The notes under the pieces are model-generated. The model made no database searches. It worked only from the letters and a program-made list of their open reading frames with translations, and had not been told where the DNA came from. 64,000 nt of DNA from Demequina sp. TMPB413 (GTDB lineage Bacteria; Actinomycetota; Actinomycetes; Actinomycetales; Demequinaceae): NCBI RefSeq assembly GCF_020447105.2, contig NZ_CP096184.1:2604001-2668000 (forward strand), in the 5' to 3' direction. The translations under genes and the position numbers were made by a program. This document shows, one piece after another, positions 44,438 through 53,623 of this stretch. Every line of letters starts with the position of its first letter. Position 1 is the first letter of the stretch.

Positions 44438-44908
44438 TTAGTCGGCGAGGAGGGTTCGGAGTGCTTTGCGCGCGCGGTTACCGTCGAGTCCCATGCACTT
44501 GGAGTACCAGTAGTAGGTCTCTTCGATGCTCATTGCGTTGATTCCGGCGACAAGCGCCCGAACCCGTTCGTTCTTGGCAATGGGTTGTGTCGTGAGCAGG
44601 ACGAGCGCCAGACGGACTCCTTCGGCTTCGCCGAGGCGGATTGGCGCTTTGCGCTTGAACGCCAGAACGCTCGGATGGTGGCCCGCCTCACGAATCGCGA
44701 CGAACAGCGCGTCAACCACCCGACCAGACTGAACGGGTGTGGCGGTGCTTACCGGTGCGGTGATCGTGCCGCCGTTCTCGCCGTAGGTTTCCTCAAGTGT
44801 CACGCCGAAGGCTTCGCCGCGGCCCGGTGTTACGACGATTCGGAACCCTCGGACCCCTTCGACCAGCGCGAGGTGGGGTGCGGGGCGAATGCGTTTGACA
44901 GCGCTCAT
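44438..44908 (-). CDS. Small protein of the Hma-like operon (DUF7680-like)
   Basis: 156 residues from ATG 44908, overlapping the DUF499 stop by 4 nt. FRIVVTPGRGEAFGVTLEETYGENG and PIRLGEAEGVRLALVLLTTQPI give strands, while INAMSIEETYYWYSKCMG...ARKALRTLL closes the protein with helices. Small genes of this size lie between the DUF499 and DUF1156 genes in related loci and I associate them with DUF7680. Role unknown, possibly a scaffold. Confidence 0.65.
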   Translation of the reverse strand: MSAVKRIRPAPHLALVEGVRGFRIVVTPGRGEAFGVTLEETYGENGGTITAPVSTATPVQSGRVVDALFVAIREAGHHPSVLAFKRKAPIRLGEAEGVRLALVLLTTQPIAKNERVRALVAGINAMSIEETYYWYSKCMGLDGNRARKALRTLLAD

Positions 44909-47900
44909 TTGGTCACCTCGGCTGTCATCGTGGTGCTCTTCATTCCGAGGTTCTTGATGACCGTGTGAATCTGGGCGAACTGGGCATCGGTGATGTCCAT
45001 AGCCGGAGAGAAGCGCAAGATCAGGGTGACCTCGCCCGCGACCTTGTTCGCTCCGGCAACGGCCTTCTTCACATGGTTGTACGCGGACTGGAAGTCCTGA
45101 CGGTCGGCGGTTCCCTGGAATTGGACTCCGCCGGTGACACCCTTGAACTCGGCGCGGATGGTGGCGCGAACGGTGATGTGCTGCTTTTGCAGCATGCCGA
45201 GCGATGCCACGGCAAGGTCGATGTCGCTGGTACCAGACGCCTCGTCCGCGGTGACCTTCAAGGTCATCGTGCTGATTGTGGGCACGGTGAAGTCGGAAAT
45301 CTGATCGAGCAGGCTCTGCATTGCTGCACCACCCGGGCCTGATGCGCTGAACGTCTTCGAGTTCGGTGTGCGGGTTGGCACCTCGATCTCCTGCGCATCT
45401 GCTGTTTCTCGGCTCAGGATGCGCAGGCCGTCGAGACCCTTGTCCTTGATTGCTGACGGTGACAGTGCCCTGACGCCGGGGGTGGGCTCTGCGTCGAGGA
45501 CAACGAACCACTTGTAGTCGCTGGCTTGTACGGCGGTGGCGAGCAGTTCGAGGACATCGGTCTTGGTTGGCTCGCCGCCACACTGGGCTTCGAGACGAGA
45601 GCGAATCTCAGCGCCGGTGAGGTCATCGTTGGTGACGACGGCGCGCAAGTCGGCCTGGGTTGGCTTGCGCACGAGCAAGCCTCGTGACTGGGCTTCGGAA
45701 GCTGTCATCACTTCCGCGTCGGGTTTCATCTCCGGCGAGAACCCAGCCATCGTGCTTGACGTGTGTGTCTTTCCGGTACCTGCGTCGTAGTAGACCCAGT
45801 TCTCGTTCTTGACACCGTTGACGATCGCTTCACGGATCAGGTTCGGGTTTCGAACGATTTGGATGGTGTGGTCAGTCCAGAAGTAGTCGGCGATCGAGCG
45901 GGTCGTCGCCGAGCTCGCGGCGTGCCAGGTCTTCGAGCGGAGATAGGAGGCCGTGAAGGGGCTGCTTCGAATCTTGTCCTCATCTTCAAGGAGGCTCAAC
46001 ACTGCTGAGGTTGCGTTCTTTGTATCGCCCTGTGCTTGAGCTGGAAGCTCACGATGGCGCAAGTACCCCGTGGCTTTGTCGCCGAAAGGGAAGTAGATGT
46101 GCTTGTAGCAGCGCGTCACGGCGATGCGAGCGTTGAGGTTGGCCTCCTTGTTATAGACCTCCACCTTTTTGCGCACCTCGTCGCTGAACTGTGTCAGGCG
46201 CGCGGTGTCGCTGGCAAGGTTGTTGGAAGCGATCAGGGCGCGTGCGCGGTCCTTCAGGACCTCGACCTGCTCTTCGTCGGGGACTGCGAACACGACAGCG
46301 TTGCGGTAGGTCCTGGGACTTCCGACCGATCCGACCTTGTCAAGCATCTCGACGATCGCGCCAGGCGGCTGTTCTGCGCTTTTCTGCTTGACGGTCACGA
46401 CGTTGTAGTCGAGCACGACGACTCTCAGTCCCGCCTCGTCGTGGACCTCGGCAGGGCCAGACGGGAAGTGGACGGCTTTCGCGCCTCCGTCGTTGGCGAA
46501 CGCGTTGCGGATCAGGGTGTCCACCATCGCGGCTACTGCCGTGTTGGCGACGTTGCGCTTCTCGGTCTCGATGATGGCGTTGACGTTCGGCTCGATGTTG
46601 AACCGCCACCGACCACCGTCGAACGACAGGTGCCAGAAGACCTTTTCGGACTCGGTGAGCGCTTTCTCGAAGATGGCTGTGTCTTCACCCGGACGGAGCG
46701 TGCCGACGATCCAGTCATTGCGTCCAGCTCCTGCTGTCGCCACCATTTCTAGGGAGTGCGTGAACACGGTGCGCGCCACACGCGTGGCGTACGCAGGTTT
46801 GCCCGGGAAGACTTCGGTATCTACCGCCGCTGCGTGCGATTGCTTGCCCGCGAAGTCCCCCGCTGCCACCGATGCGTATTCGGCCCGCCCGAGTCCATCG
46901 GTGAGGTGGTTGAGGACCGGGTCGTTGTCGAAGTCGATGTCGCAAACGTTGATGATCCCTGCGTCATCGTTCGTGTCGTAGATGTGCGCCACGACCTCTG
47001 CGAGCAGTTTCAGCGCGCCTCGCGCCCGCTGGAACTGGGTGATGTTGCCCAATCGCTTGTCGAGCACACGGACCAACTCGGGATGGAATGGATACGTCGT
47101 CGTGACCAGGTCGCCGTAGGTCGCGGGGTGTTCTGCGCCGCCAGCGAGTTGCTCGGTCTTGCCGAGTGACTCGTAGAGGCCCCGGTACGCGTCGCCCGCC
47201 GCCTTTGCCGCGCTTTCGTCGACCGACTCGAAGATGCGCTTCTTGAGAATCTCGCCGATCTCGTTGTCGTCTGCCGGACGGATCACGGCAGATGGCTGGA
47301 CGGCACGGGTGAGCACGTCGCCAGTCTCTTCCGCGGCCTTGACCGAGGCGGCGTTCGCAGTGTCGGCGCGTTGCTTCTCGTCACCCGTTAGGTCGCTGAT
47401 CTCGGTTGTCTCGGCACCGAACGCGTTGGTCGTCGAGGCCAAGGTGATGATGACGGACACTTTGTTGGTTGGGTCGGAGGCGACCTCAAACAGATTCCCC
47501 AGGAACACCGGGATTGCCCGTGCCATGCGACGCACGTCTTCGCTGCCGGAGGACGACACCGCACGCAGGTACTTGGCGATCTCGTCCACGATGACGACGG
47601 CTGGCTTTCCCGCGAAAGCAGCCTTGATTGTGCCGGTGCCCGGAGCTGTGCGCTGGGCATCGTTCGCGGCCATGGCCTCGTATGCGGCGTCGCCGATCTG
47701 AGCGGCCATCTCGCCCCAGAGTGTGTACGTGCGGTGCCCACCTGTCTCGACGCCCGCCGTGGGATCAAGCGCGTCACCGACGAGCGCGGCCACCTGAATC
47801 GGCCCATCAGGCAAGAGCGCGGGGTCGATAAACTCCGCGATGTTCGTCGGGCGTGCCCCACCGGCGAGGTGGTAGACGGCGGTGAGGCCGTGAGTCTTGC

Positions 47901-48192
47901 CGCCTCCGAACGAGGTCGTCGGACGAAGGACCCCGTTCTCCCCAGCGACGCCTTTCGTTCCCGTGACGCGACCAAAGGTCTTGGTGAGTAGCGTCTTCAA
48001 ACCAGAGGTGGGAAAGGTCTGCGCGAAGAATGCTTCCGCGTCGCCGTAGACCGGGTAGTGTTCGGCGTCCCGCACGACCTTGTCGAGCTGGGCCGCGAAA
48101 TGGTTGTCGGCCAGGCCGCCCTGCAGGACGTCTTTGCGCGGCACGCACGTTTGCCTTAGTGGCGTCAGTCCCTGATCACTCATGGTTAGCAT
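44905..48192 (-). CDS. DUF499 AAA ATPase of an Hma-like defence system
   Basis: 1095 residues from ATG 48192 (AAGAGG 6 nt upstream; ATG 48183 is an alternative). Walker A SFGGGKTHGL lies near residue 94 and Walker B VVIVDEIAKYLRA near 203. This Gly-rich P-loop with GGGKTH is typical of DUF499/BrxC-like ATPases. The middle resembles other DUF499 proteins (PFHPELVRVLDKR, KLLAEVVAHIYD) and the C-terminal ~150 residues form a β-rich tail. It is the first gene of the operon, divergent from the DUF262 nuclease across 271 bp. Confidence 0.9.
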   Translation of the reverse strand: MLTMSDQGLTPLRQTCVPRKDVLQGGLADNHFAAQLDKVVRDAEHYPVYGDAEAFFAQTFPTSGLKTLLTKTFGRVTGTKGVAGENGVLRPTTSFGGGKTHGLTAVYHLAGGARPTNIAEFIDPALLPDGPIQVAALVGDALDPTAGVETGGHRTYTLWGEMAAQIGDAAYEAMAANDAQRTAPGTGTIKAAFAGKPAVVIVDEIAKYLRAVSSSGSEDVRRMARAIPVFLGNLFEVASDPTNKVSVIITLASTTNAFGAETTEISDLTGDEKQRADTANAASVKAAEETGDVLTRAVQPSAVIRPADDNEIGEILKKRIFESVDESAAKAAGDAYRGLYESLGKTEQLAGGAEHPATYGDLVTTTYPFHPELVRVLDKRLGNITQFQRARGALKLLAEVVAHIYDTNDDAGIINVCDIDFDNDPVLNHLTDGLGRAEYASVAAGDFAGKQSHAAAVDTEVFPGKPAYATRVARTVFTHSLEMVATAGAGRNDWIVGTLRPGEDTAIFEKALTESEKVFWHLSFDGGRWRFNIEPNVNAIIETEKRNVANTAVAAMVDTLIRNAFANDGGAKAVHFPSGPAEVHDEAGLRVVVLDYNVVTVKQKSAEQPPGAIVEMLDKVGSVGSPRTYRNAVVFAVPDEEQVEVLKDRARALIASNNLASDTARLTQFSDEVRKKVEVYNKEANLNARIAVTRCYKHIYFPFGDKATGYLRHRELPAQAQGDTKNATSAVLSLLEDEDKIRSSPFTASYLRSKTWHAASSATTRSIADYFWTDHTIQIVRNPNLIREAIVNGVKNENWVYYDAGTGKTHTSSTMAGFSPEMKPDAEVMTASEAQSRGLLVRKPTQADLRAVVTNDDLTGAEIRSRLEAQCGGEPTKTDVLELLATAVQASDYKWFVVLDAEPTPGVRALSPSAIKDKGLDGLRILSRETADAQEIEVPTRTPNSKTFSASGPGGAAMQSLLDQISDFTVPTISTMTLKVTADEASGTSDIDLAVASLGMLQKQHITVRATIRAEFKGVTGGVQFQGTADRQDFQSAYNHVKKAVAGANKVAGEVTLILRFSPAMDITDAQFAQIHTVIKNLGMKSTTMTAEVTK

Positions 48193-48463
48193 CCCCAGCC
48201 TCTTCCGAGCGTGGTCGCTCTCAAAGTCGACGAGTCGCACGCGCGGTCCGCGACGTGCCAAGCGACTTCTGACGACAGGGTTCAACTCTACCTAGCGGCC
48301 CACCAGCCCGAGCTTCGCAACCTCGTCGTGTCGAAACCCCGCGGCTCCATCGCTAGAAAGGGTCTTGCCCGCCGGGGCACGCCGCCACCCAGGTCACGCC
48401 GGGTGAGGCAAGCGCTCCTCAAACCTCGTTGCGCGCAGTTGTTGAGCCTGAAAGACTCCCCAC

Positions 48464-50143
48464 ATGGCAAACGCGCTCTCGGCCCACGAAAAGACTATTG
48501 AGAAGGTCCTCTGCAGCGATTTCCAGTTCGCAATCCCCGGTTACCAGCGGCCCTACCGCTGGGGCACAGATGAGGCGCTGCAACTGCTGGACGACCTCGA
48601 GGAGTGCCTCGCCCGCTCGTCGGACGAGCCCTACTTTCTTGGCTCATTGGTGCTTGTCGAGGCAGGTGGAATCGAGTTTGACGTGATTGACGGCCAGCAG
48701 CGCCTGACCACGCTGACGATTCTCTTCGCGGTGTTGCGCGATCTCGCATCTCCCGACGTCGCAGGCGAACTTGACCAGTACGTGCGTGAACCCGGCAGCC
48801 GGGTGGCCGGCCGTATGCCCAAGCCGCGGCTCGCATTGCGCACCCAGGATCGCGAGTTTTTCGAGGCCCGGATTCAAACACCGGGTGGAACCGCCGGCAT
48901 TGGGGACTTGAGCGATACCGACGCAGCCACCGAGCCGCAGCGCGCTATCCGAGACAATGCGTCGGCACTGCGCAAGCGTCTCGAGTCCACAACCGATGAA
49001 TGGCGTCTGGAGCTTGCTCAGTTTGTCACCCAGTCCACCTACCTGGTGGTGGTCGCGGCCCCAGACCTGAACAGTGCCTACCGCATCTTCAGTGTGATGA
49101 ATGCACGCGGACTGGATCTCACTCCCGCTGATATCTTCAAGTCTCAGGTGACCGGCGAGCTCGGAGACGACGCGACGGAGACGAAGCGGTGGGAGGGTCT
49201 CGAGGAGTCGCTTGGTACTGACGACTTCTCGGATCTGTTTCGAGACATCCGAACGGTGATCTCTGGAGACCGGGCGCGTCGCGAACTCTTGAAAGAGTTC
49301 CCGGAGCAAGTACTCGGCTCGTACCTAGCGCGTGGCGCAGATGGGCGTCGAGACTTCGTCAACTCGGTGCTGGACCCGTACGGCAAGGCGTTCCTCCACC
49401 TGCGAGAGAGGGACTTCGCGGGCGAAGGCTGGCACGAGGTCAATGTGTGGCTACGACGGCTCGCGGCGCTGGATAACTTCGACTGGCGACCGTCCGCGCT
49501 CTGGGTGCTGCGCCACCATGCGAGCGACCCTGTCTATGTAGCAACGTTCCTTGCGAAGCTCGAGCGGGTTGCCGCCTATCTGCTGCTGACCGGCAAGTAC
49601 ACCACCCCGCGCACCATGCGGTTCTTGGAGCTACTGAACCAACTGAGGGACGGCGACGAACTCGACGCAACGGCGCTAGAACTAAGTGCGGAGGAACGCG
49701 CGGACGCGCTCAACGCACTCGAGGGCGAGGTGTATCGCATGCAATCGCGGCGCGCCCGGTACGTACTACTCAGGCTCGATGAGGTGCTCGCGCAAGACCC
49801 GGGAGTGTCGTATAGCCACGGCGTGCTCAGCATTGAACACGTTCTCCCACAGCGACCTCGTGAAGAGAGCGTCTGGATGGCGAACTTCACAGACGAGCAG
49901 CGCGACTACTGGGTGCACCGCCTGGGCAACCTTGTGTTGCTCAATCGCAAGAAGAACTCCCAGGCGGGCAACTACGACTTCGACGAGAAAAAGGTCAAGT
50001 ACTTTGCCGCGAGCGGCGGCTCTGCCGTCTTTGCGTTAACGACCCAGGTGTTGAGTGAGCCTGTCTGGACTCCCGAGGTCATCGGGCGTCGGCAAGAGGC
50101 GCTTGTACGCACGTTGGCCGCGACTTGGGGGCTGCTCGACTAG
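48464..50143 (+). CDS. GmrSD-like DUF262/DUF1524 nuclease
   Basis: 559 residues. The DUF262 half has IPGYQRPYRWG (~25-35) and VIDGQQRLTTL (~74-84, the NTP-cleaving QR motif). The DUF1524 half has SIEHVLPQ (~456) and HRLGNLVLLNRKKNSQAGN (~490-508), the HNH-like nuclease. This single-chain plan is the type IV restriction enzyme GmrSD, which attacks modified phage DNA. It stands alone, divergent from the DUF499 operon. All core motifs are intact. Confidence 0.9.
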   Translation: MANALSAHEKTIEKVLCSDFQFAIPGYQRPYRWGTDEALQLLDDLEECLARSSDEPYFLGSLVLVEAGGIEFDVIDGQQRLTTLTILFAVLRDLASPDVAGELDQYVREPGSRVAGRMPKPRLALRTQDREFFEARIQTPGGTAGIGDLSDTDAATEPQRAIRDNASALRKRLESTTDEWRLELAQFVTQSTYLVVVAAPDLNSAYRIFSVMNARGLDLTPADIFKSQVTGELGDDATETKRWEGLEESLGTDDFSDLFRDIRTVISGDRARRELLKEFPEQVLGSYLARGADGRRDFVNSVLDPYGKAFLHLRERDFAGEGWHEVNVWLRRLAALDNFDWRPSALWVLRHHASDPVYVATFLAKLERVAAYLLLTGKYTTPRTMRFLELLNQLRDGDELDATALELSAEERADALNALEGEVYRMQSRRARYVLLRLDEVLAQDPGVSYSHGVLSIEHVLPQRPREESVWMANFTDEQRDYWVHRLGNLVLLNRKKNSQAGNYDFDEKKVKYFAASGGSAVFALTTQVLSEPVWTPEVIGRRQEALVRTLAATWGLLD

Positions 50144-50144
50144 T

Positions 50145-50774
50145 TCAGTCGTCGCAGTAGTCGCAGACGCCTGCGGCTGGCAACTGGTGTTGTCCGGTTC
50201 GGCAGAGTTGTGGAGCCGCGTCGGCAAAGCGCCGATGTGTGATGCCACCTGAACGGACAGCATTCTCAGGAAAATGCACAGTCCACCAGGATTCGTTGCG
50301 TACTGCGAAGTCGGCAACCGTGTGGCCAGCGTCGTTTCGGACCCATGCGTAACCCCTGTTGATCGTGGCGACGACTCGTTTGCCATCCGGTTCCACGAGC
50401 GCAATGTACGGCTGGTTCGGCTGGGGGATGTAGAGCGCCGAATGCTCGACACGGGCGGCAACTTCTCGCGCTCGAGACTGGTTCGCCACGGCAAGGCCGA
50501 ACTGGCGCAAGGCGTCTTCAATCGAGTCGAAGTACATCCTGGACGAGGGCGACACGGGGTCCTCGCTCGCACCGAAGTCCAGACCAAACTGAGGCAGACC
50601 AGAAGGCAATGACTTGCCGACGTGTCGCGCGACGTCGAGCGCCATCTCGTAGTCGAGTTGCCACCGGTCGTACGCGTCCTCGCCGTTGGGCCGGTAGACG
50701 GACCTTAGGTAGTCTCGCAACACCTTTGGCTCGAGTCCCAAGATCGCCGCGAGTTCGTTCGGTGTGATCCCCAT
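50145..50774 (-). CDS. Unknown protein with N-terminal DNA-binding-like helices
   Basis: 209 residues. ITPNELAAILGLEPKVLRDYLRSVYRP reads as a helix-turn-helix at residues ~3-30. The middle is strand-rich (PYIALVEPDGKRVVATINRGYAWV) and the C-terminus carries Cys residues in CRTGQHQLPAAGVCDYCDD, a possible zinc site. No family recognised. It is convergent with the GmrSD-like gene, 1 nt apart, and divergent from DUF429. Confidence 0.6.
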   Translation of the reverse strand: MGITPNELAAILGLEPKVLRDYLRSVYRPNGEDAYDRWQLDYEMALDVARHVGKSLPSGLPQFGLDFGASEDPVSPSSRMYFDSIEDALRQFGLAVANQSRAREVAARVEHSALYIPQPNQPYIALVEPDGKRVVATINRGYAWVRNDAGHTVADFAVRNESWWTVHFPENAVRSGGITHRRFADAAPQLCRTGQHQLPAAGVCDYCDD

Positions 50775-50850
50775 GGCTTGAACCTACGCCCTCGGCCTGA
50801 CGAACGACGCTGCGATTGCCCGTGTCTGCCCTCTCTGCCAGGCTCGACGC

Positions 50851-51555
50851 ATGACAGTGCTAGGGCTGGATGGCTGTAAGAAGGGGTGGGTTGTCGCTGT
50901 GGCGGAATCCGGCCGCCTCATCGACATGTTCATCGCGAAAGACGTCGGCCAGGCCATCGATGTAGCGGGGCGACGTTGGGACATTGATGCCGTAGTTATC
51001 GATATGCCGATTGGGCTCGCCGACACGATTCCGCGAGTAGCCGACGAGCAGGCCCGGCAACGACTCGGCGAGCGCCGATCTAGCGTTTTTGATGTGCCCA
51101 TTCGTAAGGCGCTTGAGGCCGGGTCTACGGCCGAGGCGAATCGCATCTCCAAGGAGATCACTGGCCGGGGCGTTGGCTCAATGTCATACGCCCTGCGCGA
51201 CAAGGTCTTTGAGATTGACGAGTTCGTGAGGTCCGCATCCGTCACCGTGCGGGAGGGGCATCCCGAGGTGAGCTTCGCGGGGCTCGCTGGGCGGCCGCTG
51301 AGCTACTACAAGAAGACCCTGCCTGGCGCCCTTGAGCGACGTGCGCTCCTCGAGTCAGTCGGCCTGCTCCCTGCCGTGGATGCAGAGATCGCACTCAAGC
51401 GCCAGGCCGCGTTTGACGACATTAACGACGCCGCCATCATGGCGTGGACGGCGCTCCGAGTGACGGCTGGAGAGGCGGAATCGCTGCCTGAGACGCCTGG
51501 GGTATTTTCAATGGATGGCCGAGCGCCATCTGGTTCTAGGTCCAGGCGACGGTAG
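50851..51555 (+). CDS. DUF429 (RNase H-fold) protein
   Basis: 234 residues. VLGLDGCKKGWVVAV at the start gives the first catalytic Asp of DUF429, AVVIDMPIGLAD the second strand-Asp, and DINDAAIMAWTALR the closing D-x-x-D-A helix motif. The family has a predicted RNase H fold and is thought to act as a nuclease or ATPase-like protein; the real substrate is unknown. A basic/Pro tail (GRAPSGSRSRRR) ends the protein. It precedes the NERD gene by 24 nt. Confidence 0.85.
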   Translation: MTVLGLDGCKKGWVVAVAESGRLIDMFIAKDVGQAIDVAGRRWDIDAVVIDMPIGLADTIPRVADEQARQRLGERRSSVFDVPIRKALEAGSTAEANRISKEITGRGVGSMSYALRDKVFEIDEFVRSASVTVREGHPEVSFAGLAGRPLSYYKKTLPGALERRALLESVGLLPAVDAEIALKRQAAFDDINDAAIMAWTALRVTAGEAESLPETPGVFSMDGRAPSGSRSRRR

Positions 51556-51579
51556 CTTGGAGGACGTAAGGGGGATCCT

Positions 51580-52506
51580 TTGACCGACATCGTCATCACA
51601 CCGTGGAAGCGGTACGGACATCACCGTGGTTACGCCGCGCTGCAAGACGGCACCAAGCTCGGCTGGATCGACGTGCCGACTGGCACGGTCGAGCTCGAAG
51701 ACGGTGCAGAGCGGACAAGCACCGAGACCGCATTGACCGCATGGCGTTCGCAGTTGATCGACGGTGAGCCAGAGGCAGGGGCTCCAGCGGGTCTCGTCGA
51801 AGTGGTCCCGGCCCCTGCGCCGGAGCACGTCGCGCCGAAGGCGCCTCTGGCCGTCGATCGCGACTGGGTAGACCTCGCTGACAACGTGCCCGGCCAGGGT
51901 GTTCGTCAGAAGGCCGCGGAGGAGTGGGAGCGGCAGAAGCGCATCGGCAACTTCCTGGCCTTCATGGGGCGTGTCGCCGATGCCGATACCGAAGAGCGCG
52001 CCTGGCGAAAGGGAGCCGAGGGCGAGGAGGTGATTGGCGCGGCACTCGACAAGATGCGCAAGCGTGGCTGGCGGATCCTGCACTCGATCCCGACCGGCGA
52101 GCAGTCGGACATTGACCACCTAGCCATCGGCCCGGGCGGGATCGTACTCTTCAACTCGAAGCGTCATAAGAACGCCAAGATCCAGGTGAGGCGCGGAGGC
52201 ATCTACGTCAACGGCGGGCAGACCACCCACGTCCTGCAGATCAGAAACCAGGTCAAGTTGGCGGCCAAGAAACTCTCTAAGGCCCTGGGCCGGCCGGTGC
52301 ACATCCAGGGATGCATCGCGATCCACAACGGCGGGATCAACGCGCCAGATGTCACGTTCTCCCACCACTTCGACGACGTGTGGGTTGCGACCCGATGGAA
52401 CGTCACGAACGGGATGAAGCGCGCCGATCCGGTCCTTACTGACGCCGAGGTCGAAGAGATCTACACCGTTGCCCGTCGATCCACCACCTGGTTGCCTCGC
52501 GCCTAG
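51580..52506 (+). CDS. NERD nuclease-domain protein
   Basis: 308 residues. After an N-terminal strand-rich unit (~1-60) and an Ala/Pro linker, the NERD domain spans ~145-275: KGAEGEEVIGAAL (Glu), WRILHSIPTGEQSDIDHLAIGPGGIVLFNSKRHK (D then N-x-K, catalytic core of a PD-(D/E)XK-like fold). NERD proteins are often stress or defence nucleases. TTG start at 51580 with GGGGGATCC upstream. It directly follows DUF429, perhaps as a unit. Confidence 0.85.
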   Translation: MTDIVITPWKRYGHHRGYAALQDGTKLGWIDVPTGTVELEDGAERTSTETALTAWRSQLIDGEPEAGAPAGLVEVVPAPAPEHVAPKAPLAVDRDWVDLADNVPGQGVRQKAAEEWERQKRIGNFLAFMGRVADADTEERAWRKGAEGEEVIGAALDKMRKRGWRILHSIPTGEQSDIDHLAIGPGGIVLFNSKRHKNAKIQVRRGGIYVNGGQTTHVLQIRNQVKLAAKKLSKALGRPVHIQGCIAIHNGGINAPDVTFSHHFDDVWVATRWNVTNGMKRADPVLTDAEVEEIYTVARRSTTWLPRA

Positions 52507-52582
52507 AGGCCAGAGGCGACGCAGCCAGTCGCACTCCGAGCCACGGGACCGCAACGTCTGACCTCTCTGGCACGCTGGGCTC

Positions 52583-53023
52583 ATGAACGACGTCGCGAAT
52601 CTGCTCGGCCCATTTGTGAGTCTCTTTGCGGCTGCTGCTGCGGTCATCTCTGCCGTGAGGGCCCATCGCAGTGCGGAGCGGATTGATCGGCGCCGCCATG
52701 AGGCCGAGCACCTCGGGGCGCTGATAACGTCGTTTCGCGCCGAGTATGCCGAGTTCATGGCGGCTTGGCCGTTGCAAGTCACGATGAAAGAACTTACCCC
52801 CGTCCTTTTTCGCGGCGAGGTCCTCTCGACCCATCCTCTTGCCAGCGCCGAACTGCAACATGGCCTTGAGGACGTTCTAAATCACCTTGTGCGCTCACTC
52901 GCCGAGCGTCGAAACGTCGGTGACGAGTTCAACGAGCAGATGGCGGCAGTCAGCCATGAAGTTCGGCGCATTTGTGCCTCGCAAACGGAGAAGAGGGCGC
53001 GCCTCTACAGCGGAGCTTCCTGA
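52583..53023 (+). CDS. Membrane-anchored unknown protein (146 residues)
   Basis: One helix near the N-terminus (LLGPFVSLFAAAAAVISAVRAHRS) anchors a cytoplasmic helical domain with charged heptads (ALITSFRAEYAEFM..., QHGLEDVLNHLVRSL). It resembles small phage or defence-island membrane proteins with one N-terminal span and a helical tail, but no family is assigned. It follows NERD by 76 nt. Confidence 0.6.
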   Translation: MNDVANLLGPFVSLFAAAAAVISAVRAHRSAERIDRRRHEAEHLGALITSFRAEYAEFMAAWPLQVTMKELTPVLFRGEVLSTHPLASAELQHGLEDVLNHLVRSLAERRNVGDEFNEQMAAVSHEVRRICASQTEKRARLYSGAS

Positions 53024-53168
53024 ACTATTGCTGAGCTGAATGTCGAGATGCGAGCGTGCAGGTCTTGCCGAACGTAGTTGCTTGGGAGCACTGTCCTCGA
53101 CTTGTGCGCTCACAGCGGGTGCACGGGCGCAACACCGCGCCAACCACCGCACATAGAGGTCCCGCGCG

Positions 53169-53348
53169 ATGAGCATCAAGCCCACCACCGCCGGGACCTC
53201 TGTGCACCCCTTTGAGCTCAGCGGTGCCGACGCGCGCTATCACGCCAACCCCTTGGCAGGCCGGACCAAGCACAGCGCGCTCCTGGGCGATCTCTTCCCA
53301 CGGGAGGAACGCCCAGTGCGCCGCGAGGGCTTGCAGTTCCAGCGCTGA
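53169..53348 (+). CDS. Small protein upstream of rtcB (59 residues)
   Basis: ATG 53169 opens a frame of 59 residues, too short for usual cut-offs. Composition is normal for a protein: FELSGADARYHANPLAGRTKHSALLGDLFPREERP. A 6-bp GC hairpin follows 11 nt after the stop. No family recognised. It could be a leader peptide or a small partner of rtcB, which starts 275 nt downstream, but nothing here is decisive. Confidence 0.5.
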   Translation: MSIKPTTAGTSVHPFELSGADARYHANPLAGRTKHSALLGDLFPREERPVRREGLQFQR

Positions 53349-53358
53349 TCACAGACGT

Positions 53359-53376
53359 GCCCACACGACCGTGGGC
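53359..53376 (+). terminator. GC hairpin after the 59-residue gene
   Basis: GCCCAC and GTGGGC form a perfect 6-bp stem around ACGACC, starting 11 nt after the stop codon. It lacks a U-run, common for GC-rich actinobacterial terminators. The following ~250 bp up to rtcB are C-rich with no gene and presumably carry the rtcB promoter and leader. Confidence 0.4.
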
Positions 53377-53623
53377 CCGCGTGACGGCGACGAGCCGGCT
53401 CCACCCCTAGGCATCGGCCACCCGACGCGTACCCTCGCCCGAACGCGAGCCGGGGCCCCAGCGTCGGCCCGGCCCACGCCAGGGAAGCCACCCCTCCACC
53501 CGTCACGGAATCGTGCGCGCGCACGCCTGCTCGCCGCGGCATCTCCACCACAACGTCGGCCGCCCTACCGCGGGGCCCCGCCGACACCCGCCACAACAAA
53601 CACACGAACAGAAAGGAAAGACC

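Noticed and set aside
35778-48192. BREX or DISARM
   Set aside because: No PglZ, BrxL, DrmA or DrmB is seen; the DUF499/DUF1156 pair points to an Hma-like set.
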